Origin: Tenacibaculum gallaicum
GTDB lineage: Bacteria; Bacteroidota; Bacteroidia; Flavobacteriales; Flavobacteriaceae
DNA length: 64,000 nt
Reading direction: 5' to 3'
Assembly: GCF_003387615.1 (NCBI RefSeq)
Contig: NZ_QUNS01000002.1
Span: 124,001-188,000 of the forward strand
Translations under genes and position numbers: made by a program
Shown: positions 1 through 7,018 of the stretch, piece after piece
How positions within the stretch are numbered: the stretch's first letter is position 1
Layout of the letters: each line of letters opens with the position of its first letter
Notes under the pieces: model-generated
Database searches by the model: none
What the model was told of the DNA's origin: nothing
Seen by the model: the letters and a program-made list of their open reading frames with translations, nothing else

Positions 1-362
1 AATTCATGGATAGGAAACCATTGTACTTCAGCAGCATCTGTACTTGCACTGATTTTAAAATGATTTGGACTTACCAAACCAAAATAGGTAACAGAAATTA
101 CTCTGTTTCTGGGATCTCTTTTTGGAGCACCGAATGTGTATAATTGTTCAAGATAATCAATCGTTACTCCTGTTTCTTCCAATAATTCTCTTTCAACAGC
201 ATGTTCCAGTGATTCATTTTCTAAAACTAATCCACCAGGCAATGCCCAAGTTCCTTTAAAAGGTTCAATGCCTCTTTTTATTAATAAGACAGAAAGTTCT
301 TTTTGTTGGTAGCCAAAAACAACAGCATCTACAGCAACTTTTATATTTTGTGATATCTTCAT
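1..362 (-). CDS. NUDIX hydrolase domain protein, 3' part outside the window
   Basis: The first 120 codons are visible and the gene runs off the left edge. A complete Nudix box is readable (GGLVLENE, then about seven residues, then REL, LEE and TG), matching GX5EX7REUXEEXGU, which binds the metal and the nucleotide-diphosphate substrate. The N-terminus (MKISQNIKVAVDAVVFGY) and the PGG before the box are typical of ADP-ribose-pyrophosphatase-like Nudix proteins of Bacteroidota. Many of these carry a C-terminal winged helix and act as NrtR-type regulators. That part is missing here, so enzyme versus regulator cannot be decided. The ATG at 360-362 is the first in frame. Confidence 0.85.
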   Translation of the reverse strand, partial: MKISQNIKVAVDAVVFGYQQKELSVLLIKRGIEPFKGTWALPGGLVLENESLEHAVERELLEETGVTIDYLEQLYTFGAPKRDPRNRVISVTYFGLVSPNHFKISASTDAAEVQWFPIHE

Positions 363-403
363 TTAGTGTTGAATTTACACAAAGTTACGAAAGTTTTAAA
401 AAA

Positions 404-781
404 TTATGGATTCTTATTTTTAAACTTAGAAGTTAGTTTATGCAATGGTGTTTTTTGATTATCTTTTTGTAATGTAAATTGAACAATTTTAGCAGTAAAG
501 GCAACAAAAGTTCCGATAGATAGAAAGGTATAGATGATTGTAAATATTTTACTAATATTATGAGTAGGAACAAAGTCTCCATAACCTACCGTAGCCATTG
601 TCATTACAGAGAAGTATAAAGAGTCTATAACTTCCCAATGCTCAATTTTGTGATAGAATATAGTAGAGCTAGTTAATAATAGAGACAGAAAAAAGAATAG
701 ATACCTAAATTCAGTATCTTTTTTGATACCTATAAAAACAAGTTTACAAAAACGATAAAAGTTAATAAAGAAGGATATCAT
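404..781 (-). CDS. Small two-TM potassium channel
   Basis: A 125-aa inner-membrane protein with the layout of a minimal K+ channel: a first membrane helix around residues 27-43, a pore loop ending in the selectivity filter TVGYGD at residues 64-69, and a second helix around 78-100. A short basic tail follows and there is no cytoplasmic RCK domain. The family is Ion_trans_2; such short channels work as tetramers that pass K+. The gene lies on the same strand as the NUDIX gene, 41 bp away, and as the sigma-factor gene upstream of it. No regulatory clue was seen. The filter makes the family assignment secure; the physiological role is unknown. Confidence 0.9.
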   Translation of the reverse strand: MISFFINFYRFCKLVFIGIKKDTEFRYLFFFLSLLLTSSTIFYHKIEHWEVIDSLYFSVMTMATVGYGDFVPTHNISKIFTIIYTFLSIGTFVAFTAKIVQFTLQKDNQKTPLHKLTSKFKNKNP

Positions 782-819
782 AATTAAAAGTAAGTTAGAT
801 GAAAAGTTTAATATATAAT

Positions 820-1359
820 TTACTTACAAACCTTGCAATCTTCTTTATCTTGAATTTCTCCAACCAGCTTGCCTTCTTCGTTAAGTGAAAATCCACAACA
901 ATCCATAAAACCTTGCGCAATTAATTTACGAGCACGTTGAATCTGAGATTTTGTAGTAGGTAAGTTTTGTTTTAAGGTATTAGCAACTTCTTGCTGTTTT
1001 AACCCTTTAATATCTGATAAAAATAGAGGGTCTCTATATTTTTTTGGCAAGCTTTGTAAGATTCCGCGTAAGCAATCTTTTTCAGTATGTTCGTGTTCTT
1101 TTACATCAGTTTGAGCTTCAAAATTTTTTAATTCAACCGTTTGATTAGTGTTTTTGAAGTAATCCATCATTGTGTTACGAGCAATCGTAAAAATCCAAGG
1201 CTTTAGTTTGGTAATGTCTTTTAATGTGTGAAGCTTGGTATGAACTTTTATGAATGTTTCTTGTAAGAGGTCATCAGTTACCGTAGAGTCTTTCACTTTG
1301 CTTAAAATAAAGTGTTTTACATCATCTGCATATTTTTTCCAAACTTGTTGTGTTGTCAT
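820..1359 (-). CDS. sigZ: SigZ-like ECF RNA polymerase sigma factor
   Basis: A 179-aa group IV sigma factor. Region 2 (about residues 10-70, with DDLLQETFIKVH and KPWIFTIARN) and region 4 (about 100-150, with LPKKYRDPLFLSDIKGLKQQEVA) are clear. After region 4 there is a tail with a CC pair (154-155) and a terminal CxxC (175-178). A tail of this kind is typical of SigZ-type factors and could bind metal. The gene is the last of three same-strand genes, after a DUF3703 gene and a cysteine-rich peptide gene. No anti-sigma gene is adjacent. The symbol is by family resemblance; the inducing signal is not known, and metal or thiol stress is an inference from the neighbours. Confidence 0.85.
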   Translation of the reverse strand: MTTQQVWKKYADDVKHFILSKVKDSTVTDDLLQETFIKVHTKLHTLKDITKLKPWIFTIARNTMMDYFKNTNQTVELKNFEAQTDVKEHEHTEKDCLRGILQSLPKKYRDPLFLSDIKGLKQQEVANTLKQNLPTTKSQIQRARKLIAQGFMDCCGFSLNEEGKLVGEIQDKEDCKVCK

Positions 1360-1378
1360 AGTATAAATTTACGAAAAA

Positions 1379-1429
1379 TGTCACGCTGAATAAAATGAAT
1401 GTTATGTTTTCATTGTATTCAGAATGACA
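1379..1429. repeat. Imperfect inverted repeat between sigZ and the Cys-rich peptide gene
   Basis: The arms at 1379-1399 and 1409-1429 match at 18 of 21 positions around a 9-nt loop and begin and end with TGTCA/TGACA. It may be a partial terminator between the peptide gene and sigZ, or an interspersed repeat of the TGTCATTCTGA type common in Flavobacteriia. It lacks a strong T-run. Confidence 0.6.
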
Positions 1430-1451
1430 AGAATTTTAAAAGTTGATTTAA

Positions 1452-1556
1452 TTAACAGTTACAGTTATTACACGTACAGTTTTCACAAGTACAATTTGAG
1501 CAGTCTCCTGTTTTACATCCTTCGCAAGTGCAGGTACATTGATTATTATTTTTCAT
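1452..1556 (-). CDS. Cysteine-rich 34-aa metallothionein-like peptide
   Basis: A short ORF from ATG at 1554-1556 to TAA, giving a 34-aa peptide that starts MKNNNQCTCTCEGCKTGDC and ends in ENCTCNNCNC. Eleven of 34 residues are cysteine (7, 9, 11, 14, 19, 22, 24, 27, 29, 32, 34), mostly as CxC and CxxC, and there is no aromatic residue. This composition is that of metallothionein-like metal-binding peptides. I do not recognise a named family. A strong ECF-type promoter lies just upstream (1587-1616), and the gene sits between DUF3703 and sigZ. A metal-buffering or metal-sensing role is inferred. The peptide is too short for routine ORF calling. Confidence 0.7.
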   Translation of the reverse strand: MKNNNQCTCTCEGCKTGDCSNCTCENCTCNNCNC

Positions 1557-1586
1557 GATATTATATGTTTTGTGTGTTCATATAGT

Positions 1587-1616
1587 AGACTAGAAAATGA
1601 GCAAAAAGATGCATTT
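1587..1616 (-). promoter_or_regulatory. ECF-type promoter of the Cys-rich peptide gene
   Basis: On the minus strand this reads AAATGCATCTTTTT, 12 nt, then GTCT. The same 14-base box with the same 12-nt spacing to GTCT occurs again at 1978-2007 before the DUF3703 gene. The layout (TGCATC-like -35, GTCT-like -10) differs from the housekeeping TAnnTTTG promoter and fits an ECF sigma factor, presumably the adjacent SigZ-like protein. Confidence 0.65.
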
Positions 1617-1620
1617 ATTT

Positions 1621-1956
1621 TTAAAAATATTTTTGAAGTTCTTTTCTAACAGGAATAGGTTTAATTGCAGATATGTTAGAGCCACCTGTGTTTCCTGTAG
1701 GTGCCCAAATGTTTGTAAAAAATATTGAGGCAATAATTCTAGAGATTTGACCTAATATTTCTTTACTGTTTTTTGTTTTTATTCCGAATATAAGCATATA
1801 GTAATGCGACAAGGTATGACGATACATGTGTTTTTGACCTAAAATATGTGCATTTTCGAAATGATAAAAAGACATCTGAAAGTGTTTACTTTTAAGTGCC
1901 TTTTTAGCTAAAGTTAATTGTCTGTAATATTCTTGTTTTCGTTGTAGCTTGGTCAT
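1621..1956 (-). CDS. DUF3703 family protein
   Basis: A 111-aa protein with no signal peptide. The N-terminal half is a helical, histidine-rich segment (FYHFENAHILGQKH, then RHTLSHYYMLIFG) and the C-terminal half carries the GNTGG motif and the closing PIPVRKELQKYF. This pattern matches DUF3703, a family of unknown function that I recall being frequent near heavy-metal resistance genes. It is the first gene of the sigma-factor locus and has its own copy of the ECF-type promoter. The histidines could bind metal, but no catalytic motif is visible. A role in the response controlled by the SigZ-like factor is an inference. Confidence 0.75.
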   Translation of the reverse strand: MTKLQRKQEYYRQLTLAKKALKSKHFQMSFYHFENAHILGQKHMYRHTLSHYYMLIFGIKTKNSKEILGQISRIIASIFFTNIWAPTGNTGGSNISAIKPIPVRKELQKYF

Positions 1957-1977
1957 GATTTATTGATTTTATAAATC

Positions 1978-2007
1978 AGACTACAGAGAAATGAAAAAGA
2001 TGCATTT
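1978..2007 (-). promoter_or_regulatory. ECF-type promoter of the DUF3703 gene
   Basis: This is the second copy of the motif at 1587-1616: AAATGCATCTTTTT, 12 nt, GTCT on the minus strand. It abuts the stop codon of the upstream amidohydrolase gene (2008-2010). A palindrome, GATTTAT/ATAAATC (1958-1978), lies between it and the ATG. Confidence 0.65.
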
Positions 2008-3621
2008 CTAATTTACTTTTTCTCCATTTACATAGGTTGCTATCACTTTTGTGTTTGGAATCTCTTTTCCGTCAATTGTCATAATATCCTTATCTAGAAT
2101 AATAAAATCTGCTACTTTACCAACTTCAATACTTCCTTTTTCGTTTTCTTCAAAATTAGCATAGGCATTCCAAATGGTCATTCCTTTTAAAGCATTTTCT
2201 CTAGATAAAGCATTTTTCATTTGATAACCTTTTTCAGGATAGTTTTTTAAATCTTTTCTGATAGTTGCTGCATAAAATGTATATAACGGACTTACATGCT
2301 CGATAGGGAAATCAGTTCCTAAAGCTACTTTTCCATATTCCTTTAATAAATCGTTATAAGCGTAAGCACCTTTAATTCTTTCTGAGCCAACACGATCTTC
2401 AGCCCAGTACATGTCGGAAGTGGCATGTGTTGGTTGAATAGATGGAAGTACATTTTTGAATAAGTTAAAATCTTTTACATCTATTATTTGAGCGTGCTCA
2501 ATACGCCAACGACGATCGTTTTTGTTTTTTAGTACTTCGTTGTAGGTTTTTAGCATCACATAGTTGGCAGAATCACCAATAGCATGTGTGTTCATTTGAT
2601 ACTTTGAGGCGGCAATTCTTTTAGCTACTTTTTGTAGGTTTTCATATGAATTAACCAGAGCACCAAAATGTCCTTTTTTGTCAGAGTATTCTTTTTTAAG
2701 AGCTGCTCCTCGTGATCCTAGAGCACCATCAGCATATACTTTTACAGAGCGAACATTCAATTTATCGGTTTTAATAACTCCTTTGTTGAGGTAATAGTCA
2801 AGGTTTTCTTGATTATTAGAAATCATTGCGTACACACGCATTTTTAAATCACCTGATTGTTGTAAACTGTCAATCAATTCAATTACCTGTTTATCTAACC
2901 CAGCATCATCAACCGTGGTAAGTCCTAAATTGAAACAGATTTTTTCAGCATCTTTTAAGGCTTGAATTTGTGCTTGTTTTGAAGGTTTTGGAATATTGAT
3001 AAAATTCATTGCATTATCAATAAGTACTCCTGTTAACTTTCCGTCTTTTTTTATAAACTCACCGCCATCAATTTTTGACTCAGGAGTTATGCCAGTTAAA
3101 TCAATAGCAGCTTGATTTACTAACATTGCATGACCATCAATTCTACGAATGGCTACTGGTGTGTCTGGAAAAATACTATCTAATTTTTCTTTGGTAGGAA
3201 AATCTTTTAAGTTCCAATCATTTTGATCCCAACCACGACCTGTGATGTAGGTTGTGTTTTTTTCTTTTTGAAAATTGATTAAGCGTTGTAATACTTCATT
3301 ATAACTTTTAGTTCCTACCAAGTCTACTTTTTGTTGTTGTAAACCTAATCCGTAAAAATGACAATGTGCATCGATAAATCCTGGATATATTGGTTTGTTT
3401 TTAGCATCAATAATGTTTAATGCTGTATATTTTTCTTGTATTTCTTTATTGTTTCCTATATCTATAAATTTTCCGCCTTTAATAGCGAAACTTTCAGAGG
3501 TGTCAAAATTGGAATTTACAGTATAAGCATTTGCATTGATTACGATTGTATCAACTTTTTCTTGTGGCTTGCAAGAAAACAATAAACTAAAAGCGAGTAG
3601 AGGAAGTAGTGTTTTTTTCAT
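2008..3621 (-). CDS. Amidohydrolase family lipoprotein (YtcJ-like)
   Basis: A 537-aa exported metal-dependent hydrolase. It has an SPII signal peptide with the lipobox cysteine at residue 17 (SLLFSC), then an amidohydrolase_3 fold. The metal-binding HxH is in DAHCHFYG (residues 86 and 88), with later conserved segments RIEHAQ and GTDFPIEH and the C-terminal composite-domain motif VGKVADFIILD. The family hydrolyses amide or related bonds in small molecules; the substrate cannot be told from sequence. It is probably anchored in the envelope. It is monocistronic on the minus strand, followed directly by the metal-stress locus promoter. Confidence 0.85.
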   Translation of the reverse strand: MKKTLLPLLAFSLLFSCKPQEKVDTIVINANAYTVNSNFDTSESFAIKGGKFIDIGNNKEIQEKYTALNIIDAKNKPIYPGFIDAHCHFYGLGLQQQKVDLVGTKSYNEVLQRLINFQKEKNTTYITGRGWDQNDWNLKDFPTKEKLDSIFPDTPVAIRRIDGHAMLVNQAAIDLTGITPESKIDGGEFIKKDGKLTGVLIDNAMNFINIPKPSKQAQIQALKDAEKICFNLGLTTVDDAGLDKQVIELIDSLQQSGDLKMRVYAMISNNQENLDYYLNKGVIKTDKLNVRSVKVYADGALGSRGAALKKEYSDKKGHFGALVNSYENLQKVAKRIAASKYQMNTHAIGDSANYVMLKTYNEVLKNKNDRRWRIEHAQIIDVKDFNLFKNVLPSIQPTHATSDMYWAEDRVGSERIKGAYAYNDLLKEYGKVALGTDFPIEHVSPLYTFYAATIRKDLKNYPEKGYQMKNALSRENALKGMTIWNAYANFEENEKGSIEVGKVADFIILDKDIMTIDGKEIPNTKVIATYVNGEKVN

Positions 3622-3672
3622 GGTAGTATTAAGTTGAAAGATAGAGAATCAAATGTATTTAAACTTAAACAA

Positions 3673-3702
3673 AAAAGGAAAACTAAAACTAGTTTTCCTT
3701 TT
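3673..3702 (-). terminator. Intrinsic terminator after the S41 peptidase gene
   Basis: A 13-bp perfect stem (AAAAGGAAAACTA with its complement) closes a four-base loop. On the minus strand it is followed by a T-run, directly downstream of the stop codon at 3727. Confidence 0.8.
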
Positions 3703-3726
3703 ATAAATACATAATAGAAAAAGTTC

Positions 3727-5499
3727 CTATTTACTAACGGCTTTTAAAGCAGCGTTAAAAGCAGGATCAATATAAGTTGTTGTTAATTCGTCTACTTGTT
3801 CTTGTGTAGGGATAGTTTTTACATCTGGAGCAACACCAATAGCTTCAACAACTTTTCCTTCCCTGTTTTTAAATGCCATTAAAGGCATGTAAAACTGTAA
3901 GTATTCATTGCTTAGTCTATTACCACCATTAAACGAATCTTGACCTCCTAAACCAGCTGTACCACCACCACTGTTGTCTCCAACGATAGTTACATGATCT
4001 CCTTGAGATTTAATCATCATAGTGCTAATTTCAGACATACTAAAAGAGTTTTCATCAATTAAGACAGCGATAGGGATATTTTGTTGAAGGGCAAATTTGT
4101 GAGGTTTAGTTTCTACTGGTGTCCAAGGACTGTAGTTGAAGCGACCATTCCCTTCTTTGGTTCTTTGGTATCCCCAAACTTTTTGTTGTGTTATAAATCT
4201 TTCAGTAAAAATGCGAGCATCAATTACATAACCACCACCATTACCGCGTAAATCTAAAATTATTTTTTTTGCTTTACCATTGGTTATAGGGTTATATAAT
4301 TTTCGGTAAAGATCAATTGCATGGTTTGAGGCTATAGAGTTTAATAAGTCGTCAAAATCACCAGGTATAGTATAAACCTGTCCGAAAAATTCTTTTCTTA
4401 TATTGTTAAAAAAACTTGATACTTTTTTGTAAGTTTCTATACGGCCATTGTAAATTTCATAAAGCGTTTTGATAGCATTTTTTTGAGCTTGTGTTATATT
4501 TTGGCTATTATAATGTGCAAGATATAAAAGCTCAACACTTTCGTGCTTTGTGAAAAAATCACTCTTTTTAGTTTTTATAAAGTTAGCTAGTGGAATCAAA
4601 CTATTCTCAAAGTCATCAATTAACTCAGTGTTTTTAAAATTATCAAGGGCATTTGTATAATTTTTATATTCATTAGAGTTAAGAATAGTATTAATTAATG
4701 TTTTAAAAGAAATTAAGTTGTCTTTCATTAAAGTTTCAAATTCACTTCCGACTTCACTGTCTATTTTTTTTAAGTCGTCAAAGAATGATTGATTAATTCC
4801 TTCAATTTCACTTATACTTTCTAACAAAGGAAATGTTCCATCTATTATAGCATTTGGGTAAACTTCAAAACTAGTTAGTTGTATATACATTGTTTCGGGA
4901 TCACTTTTTAAGAAACCTGCTAAAATAGGCCCATCTTGGATAACTGTTGTAGGGTCTAACTTTTCGTTACGCATTATAAAATTAATATTCTCATTGTCAA
5001 TTTTAGGGTTTCTTTGATTTCTTCCTAAATTAACAAAACCGTCTTCTTTAGTATATTTGTATTTCATATTACTAGCAAACCCTGCAGTAATGTCAATATC
5101 ACGATTAGCAGATTTGATACTTGGTAAAGGAACTCTTACATTTAAGCCGAAATGTTGATCTAAAACTTTTCCTGTAATAATTTCAGCAAAATATTTAAAA
5201 GCTAAGTTAGCTTCTTTTTCAGCGTCAATAGGATTAGCATCAGCTTTATTGAAAGTTGTTAGTTTTTTAAATTTTGGACTATATTTTTTATATACGTTAT
5301 CCCAATTTTCTTCTTGTTCGTTAAAGTAGTTATAATCGTTATTCATTGTATCCCAAAAAGTATTGAAAAGATCAGTATAACTAGCTACCTCAGTTCTGTC
5401 TAATTCTGCTACTTCTAAAGAATCTTCTCTACAAGATTGAAGAGTGTGTAATGATAGAACTACTATAAATATTTGTAATATGTATTTAAGTTTTTTCAT
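3727..5499 (-). CDS. S41 family peptidase lipoprotein
   Basis: A 590-aa lipoprotein with its lipobox cysteine at residue 23 (HTLQSC). The N-terminal helical region (YTDLFNTFWDTMNNDYNYF) and the C-terminal S41 core (KIILDLRGNGGGYVIDARIF, then IDENSFSMSEI with the catalytic serine) identify a C-terminal-processing/tail-specific-protease-like enzyme, here of the envelope-lipoprotein kind common in Bacteroidota. No clear PDZ domain was recognised. An unusually long helical insert of more than 200 residues precedes the catalytic core. The gene lies 12 bp after a beta-barrel gene and is probably cotranscribed with it. The substrate is unknown. Confidence 0.88.
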   Translation of the reverse strand: MKKLKYILQIFIVVLSLHTLQSCREDSLEVAELDRTEVASYTDLFNTFWDTMNNDYNYFNEQEENWDNVYKKYSPKFKKLTTFNKADANPIDAEKEANLAFKYFAEIITGKVLDQHFGLNVRVPLPSIKSANRDIDITAGFASNMKYKYTKEDGFVNLGRNQRNPKIDNENINFIMRNEKLDPTTVIQDGPILAGFLKSDPETMYIQLTSFEVYPNAIIDGTFPLLESISEIEGINQSFFDDLKKIDSEVGSEFETLMKDNLISFKTLINTILNSNEYKNYTNALDNFKNTELIDDFENSLIPLANFIKTKKSDFFTKHESVELLYLAHYNSQNITQAQKNAIKTLYEIYNGRIETYKKVSSFFNNIRKEFFGQVYTIPGDFDDLLNSIASNHAIDLYRKLYNPITNGKAKKIILDLRGNGGGYVIDARIFTERFITQQKVWGYQRTKEGNGRFNYSPWTPVETKPHKFALQQNIPIAVLIDENSFSMSEISTMMIKSQGDHVTIVGDNSGGGTAGLGGQDSFNGGNRLSNEYLQFYMPLMAFKNREGKVVEAIGVAPDVKTIPTQEQVDELTTTYIDPAFNAALKAVSK

Positions 5500-5511
5500 A
5501 ATAATTAGTTT

Positions 5512-6258
5512 TTAAAAGTTGTAAGATATTCCCATACCGTAATTAGAGGTGGTGTAATAATAGTTAGAAGTTTTTCTTAATTGTTCTTTCTGATTGTCAG
5601 ATAAACCATACATAAAAGAATATTCAAGAAACAGGCTTAGGTTTTTGTGAAAATTGTAGCCTAATCTTGTTTCAGCTTGTAAACCATAATCGACTCTGTT
5701 AAAATGATTTTCATTTTTATCAAAGCCATAAGATTCTGTTACTGTTTTTTTAGGAAACCCCTCAAAGTCTAACTCTCCAAAAACTTCAACAGTACTTTCT
5801 CTTTTAAGTGAGTTCCACCAACCTACATAAGTTCCAGCAAAAACTTCAAAGTTAAATTTGGTGTTTTTTAAGGCTTTATGTAATGGTTGTATTCCTACCA
5901 TTACTGGAATGTTGAAATATCTCGACTTATGAAGAGTAGAAACGCCTTCGCGTGTTCCTGTTCTTTGAAACCTATAGTTTTTATTAAGATAGGTTAATCC
6001 AGTTTGTATGCTAATGTGTTTATATACTTTAAAATTGAATCCAGCTTTAAAGTAATTTCCTTCCTCATCTACATACTCAGTATTTACTCTATTACTGGCA
6101 CTGTATGTAATGTTGTTGTTATTTAACCCTCCTGAAAAACTTACTCTAAATTTGCTTTGAGCAGAAAGAGAAGAGTTAATTAAAAAGGGAACAAAAAGAA
6201 GTAAGAATACTTTAGGGGTAAAAGAGGACTTTCTCCCATGAGTTTTTTTATTTTTCAT
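5512..6258 (-). CDS. Outer-membrane beta-barrel protein
   Basis: A 248-aa protein with a basic start and a hydrophobic segment ending LSAQ, read as an SPI signal peptide, followed by alternating beta-strands (FSGGLNNNNITYS, HISIQTGLTYLNKNYRF) and a C-terminal YGMGISYNF, the aromatic end of an outer-membrane barrel. It resembles the PorT-like/OmpW-size small barrel group of Bacteroidota without a specific match. The start MKNKKTHGRK gives a long n-region, but no later ATG precedes the hydrophobic core. It is the first gene of a two-gene unit with the S41 peptidase, so it may be that peptidase's partner or substrate. Confidence 0.75.
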   Translation of the reverse strand: MKNKKTHGRKSSFTPKVFLLLFVPFLINSSLSAQSKFRVSFSGGLNNNNITYSASNRVNTEYVDEEGNYFKAGFNFKVYKHISIQTGLTYLNKNYRFQRTGTREGVSTLHKSRYFNIPVMVGIQPLHKALKNTKFNFEVFAGTYVGWWNSLKRESTVEVFGELDFEGFPKKTVTESYGFDKNENHFNRVDYGLQAETRLGYNFHKNLSLFLEYSFMYGLSDNQKEQLRKTSNYYYTTSNYGMGISYNF

Positions 6259-6655
6259 GCGTGTTAATGTTAAAATTAATAAATGTTATCCGAAAAAGGA
6301 TATAGCGTAATTTTTTCTAGAATAAAATTGCGTTACTAAAACAGGTAAAAAGTAAAAAACCCTAATGTTTTGTTTTAGTTAGTGTTAAAAAGAAGTGATT
6401 TTTATATTATATAGATGTAAAAAGTATAAACTAAGAATTAGTTATAGGTTTGGTTTGTAGTGTTGTAGTTTTTTTTGGGGTGGTTGAGGTGTTTTTAAAA
6501 TATTTTTACTTTTTCAGTAAAAATAATTGATTTTTATGTTTTTTGTTGTTGAAAATATGGAGGTAAATAAAAACTACATTCAAAATAAGTTTTAAAAATA
6601 AATTATTCTCGTATGAGAAATATGCTTTCTATGTTTTAGTAAGAAAAACCTTTCA
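6259..6655. other. AT-rich non-coding stretch
   Basis: About 400 bp between the beta-barrel gene (start at 6258) and the end of the DoxX gene (6656). A small hairpin TATCC/GGATA lies at 6288-6303 in the barrel gene's leader. I see no ORF, repeat or convincing promoter in the rest. Confidence 0.6.
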
Positions 6656-7015
6656 TCAGTATATATAAATCAAATAGGCAATGTATAACAATAAAAACTG
6701 AAGAGGAACTCTAATAATGGCTATTTTTTTAGAGCCAATGGCAGGTTTTTCTCTAAAAACATCCCAAATATGAATAGGTAAAAAAATTAACATTAATATA
6801 AACATTGCTAAAGCTGCTTGTTTTGTAGTTTGGTTAATTAGTAAACCTATACCAATTACTAACTCTAATAGACCAGCGATATAGTTTACAGCTAATTTGG
6901 GGAGAAAGTTAGGGATGAATCGATTGAAAACCTTAGGTTTTATAAAGTGCATAATACCTGCAAAGGCAAAAAATATTCCAAATAAAATCCTTAATGTTGT
7001 TATTAGAATATCCAT
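6656..7015 (-). CDS. DoxX/MauE-like small membrane protein
   Basis: A 119-aa protein with about four membrane helices. The pattern LRILFGIFFAFAGIMHFIKP at residues 8-27, then ELVIGIGLL, fits the DoxX-like family. Members are inner-membrane proteins, some tied to thiosulfate or quinone chemistry; most have no known role, and no catalytic residues are seen here. Three bases separate it from the upstream M28 peptidase gene, so the two are almost surely cotranscribed. No function is proposed. Confidence 0.8.
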   Translation of the reverse strand: MDILITTLRILFGIFFAFAGIMHFIKPKVFNRFIPNFLPKLAVNYIAGLLELVIGIGLLINQTTKQAALAMFILMLIFLPIHIWDVFREKPAIGSKKIAIIRVPLQFLLLYIAYLIYIY

Positions 7016-7018
7016 AAA

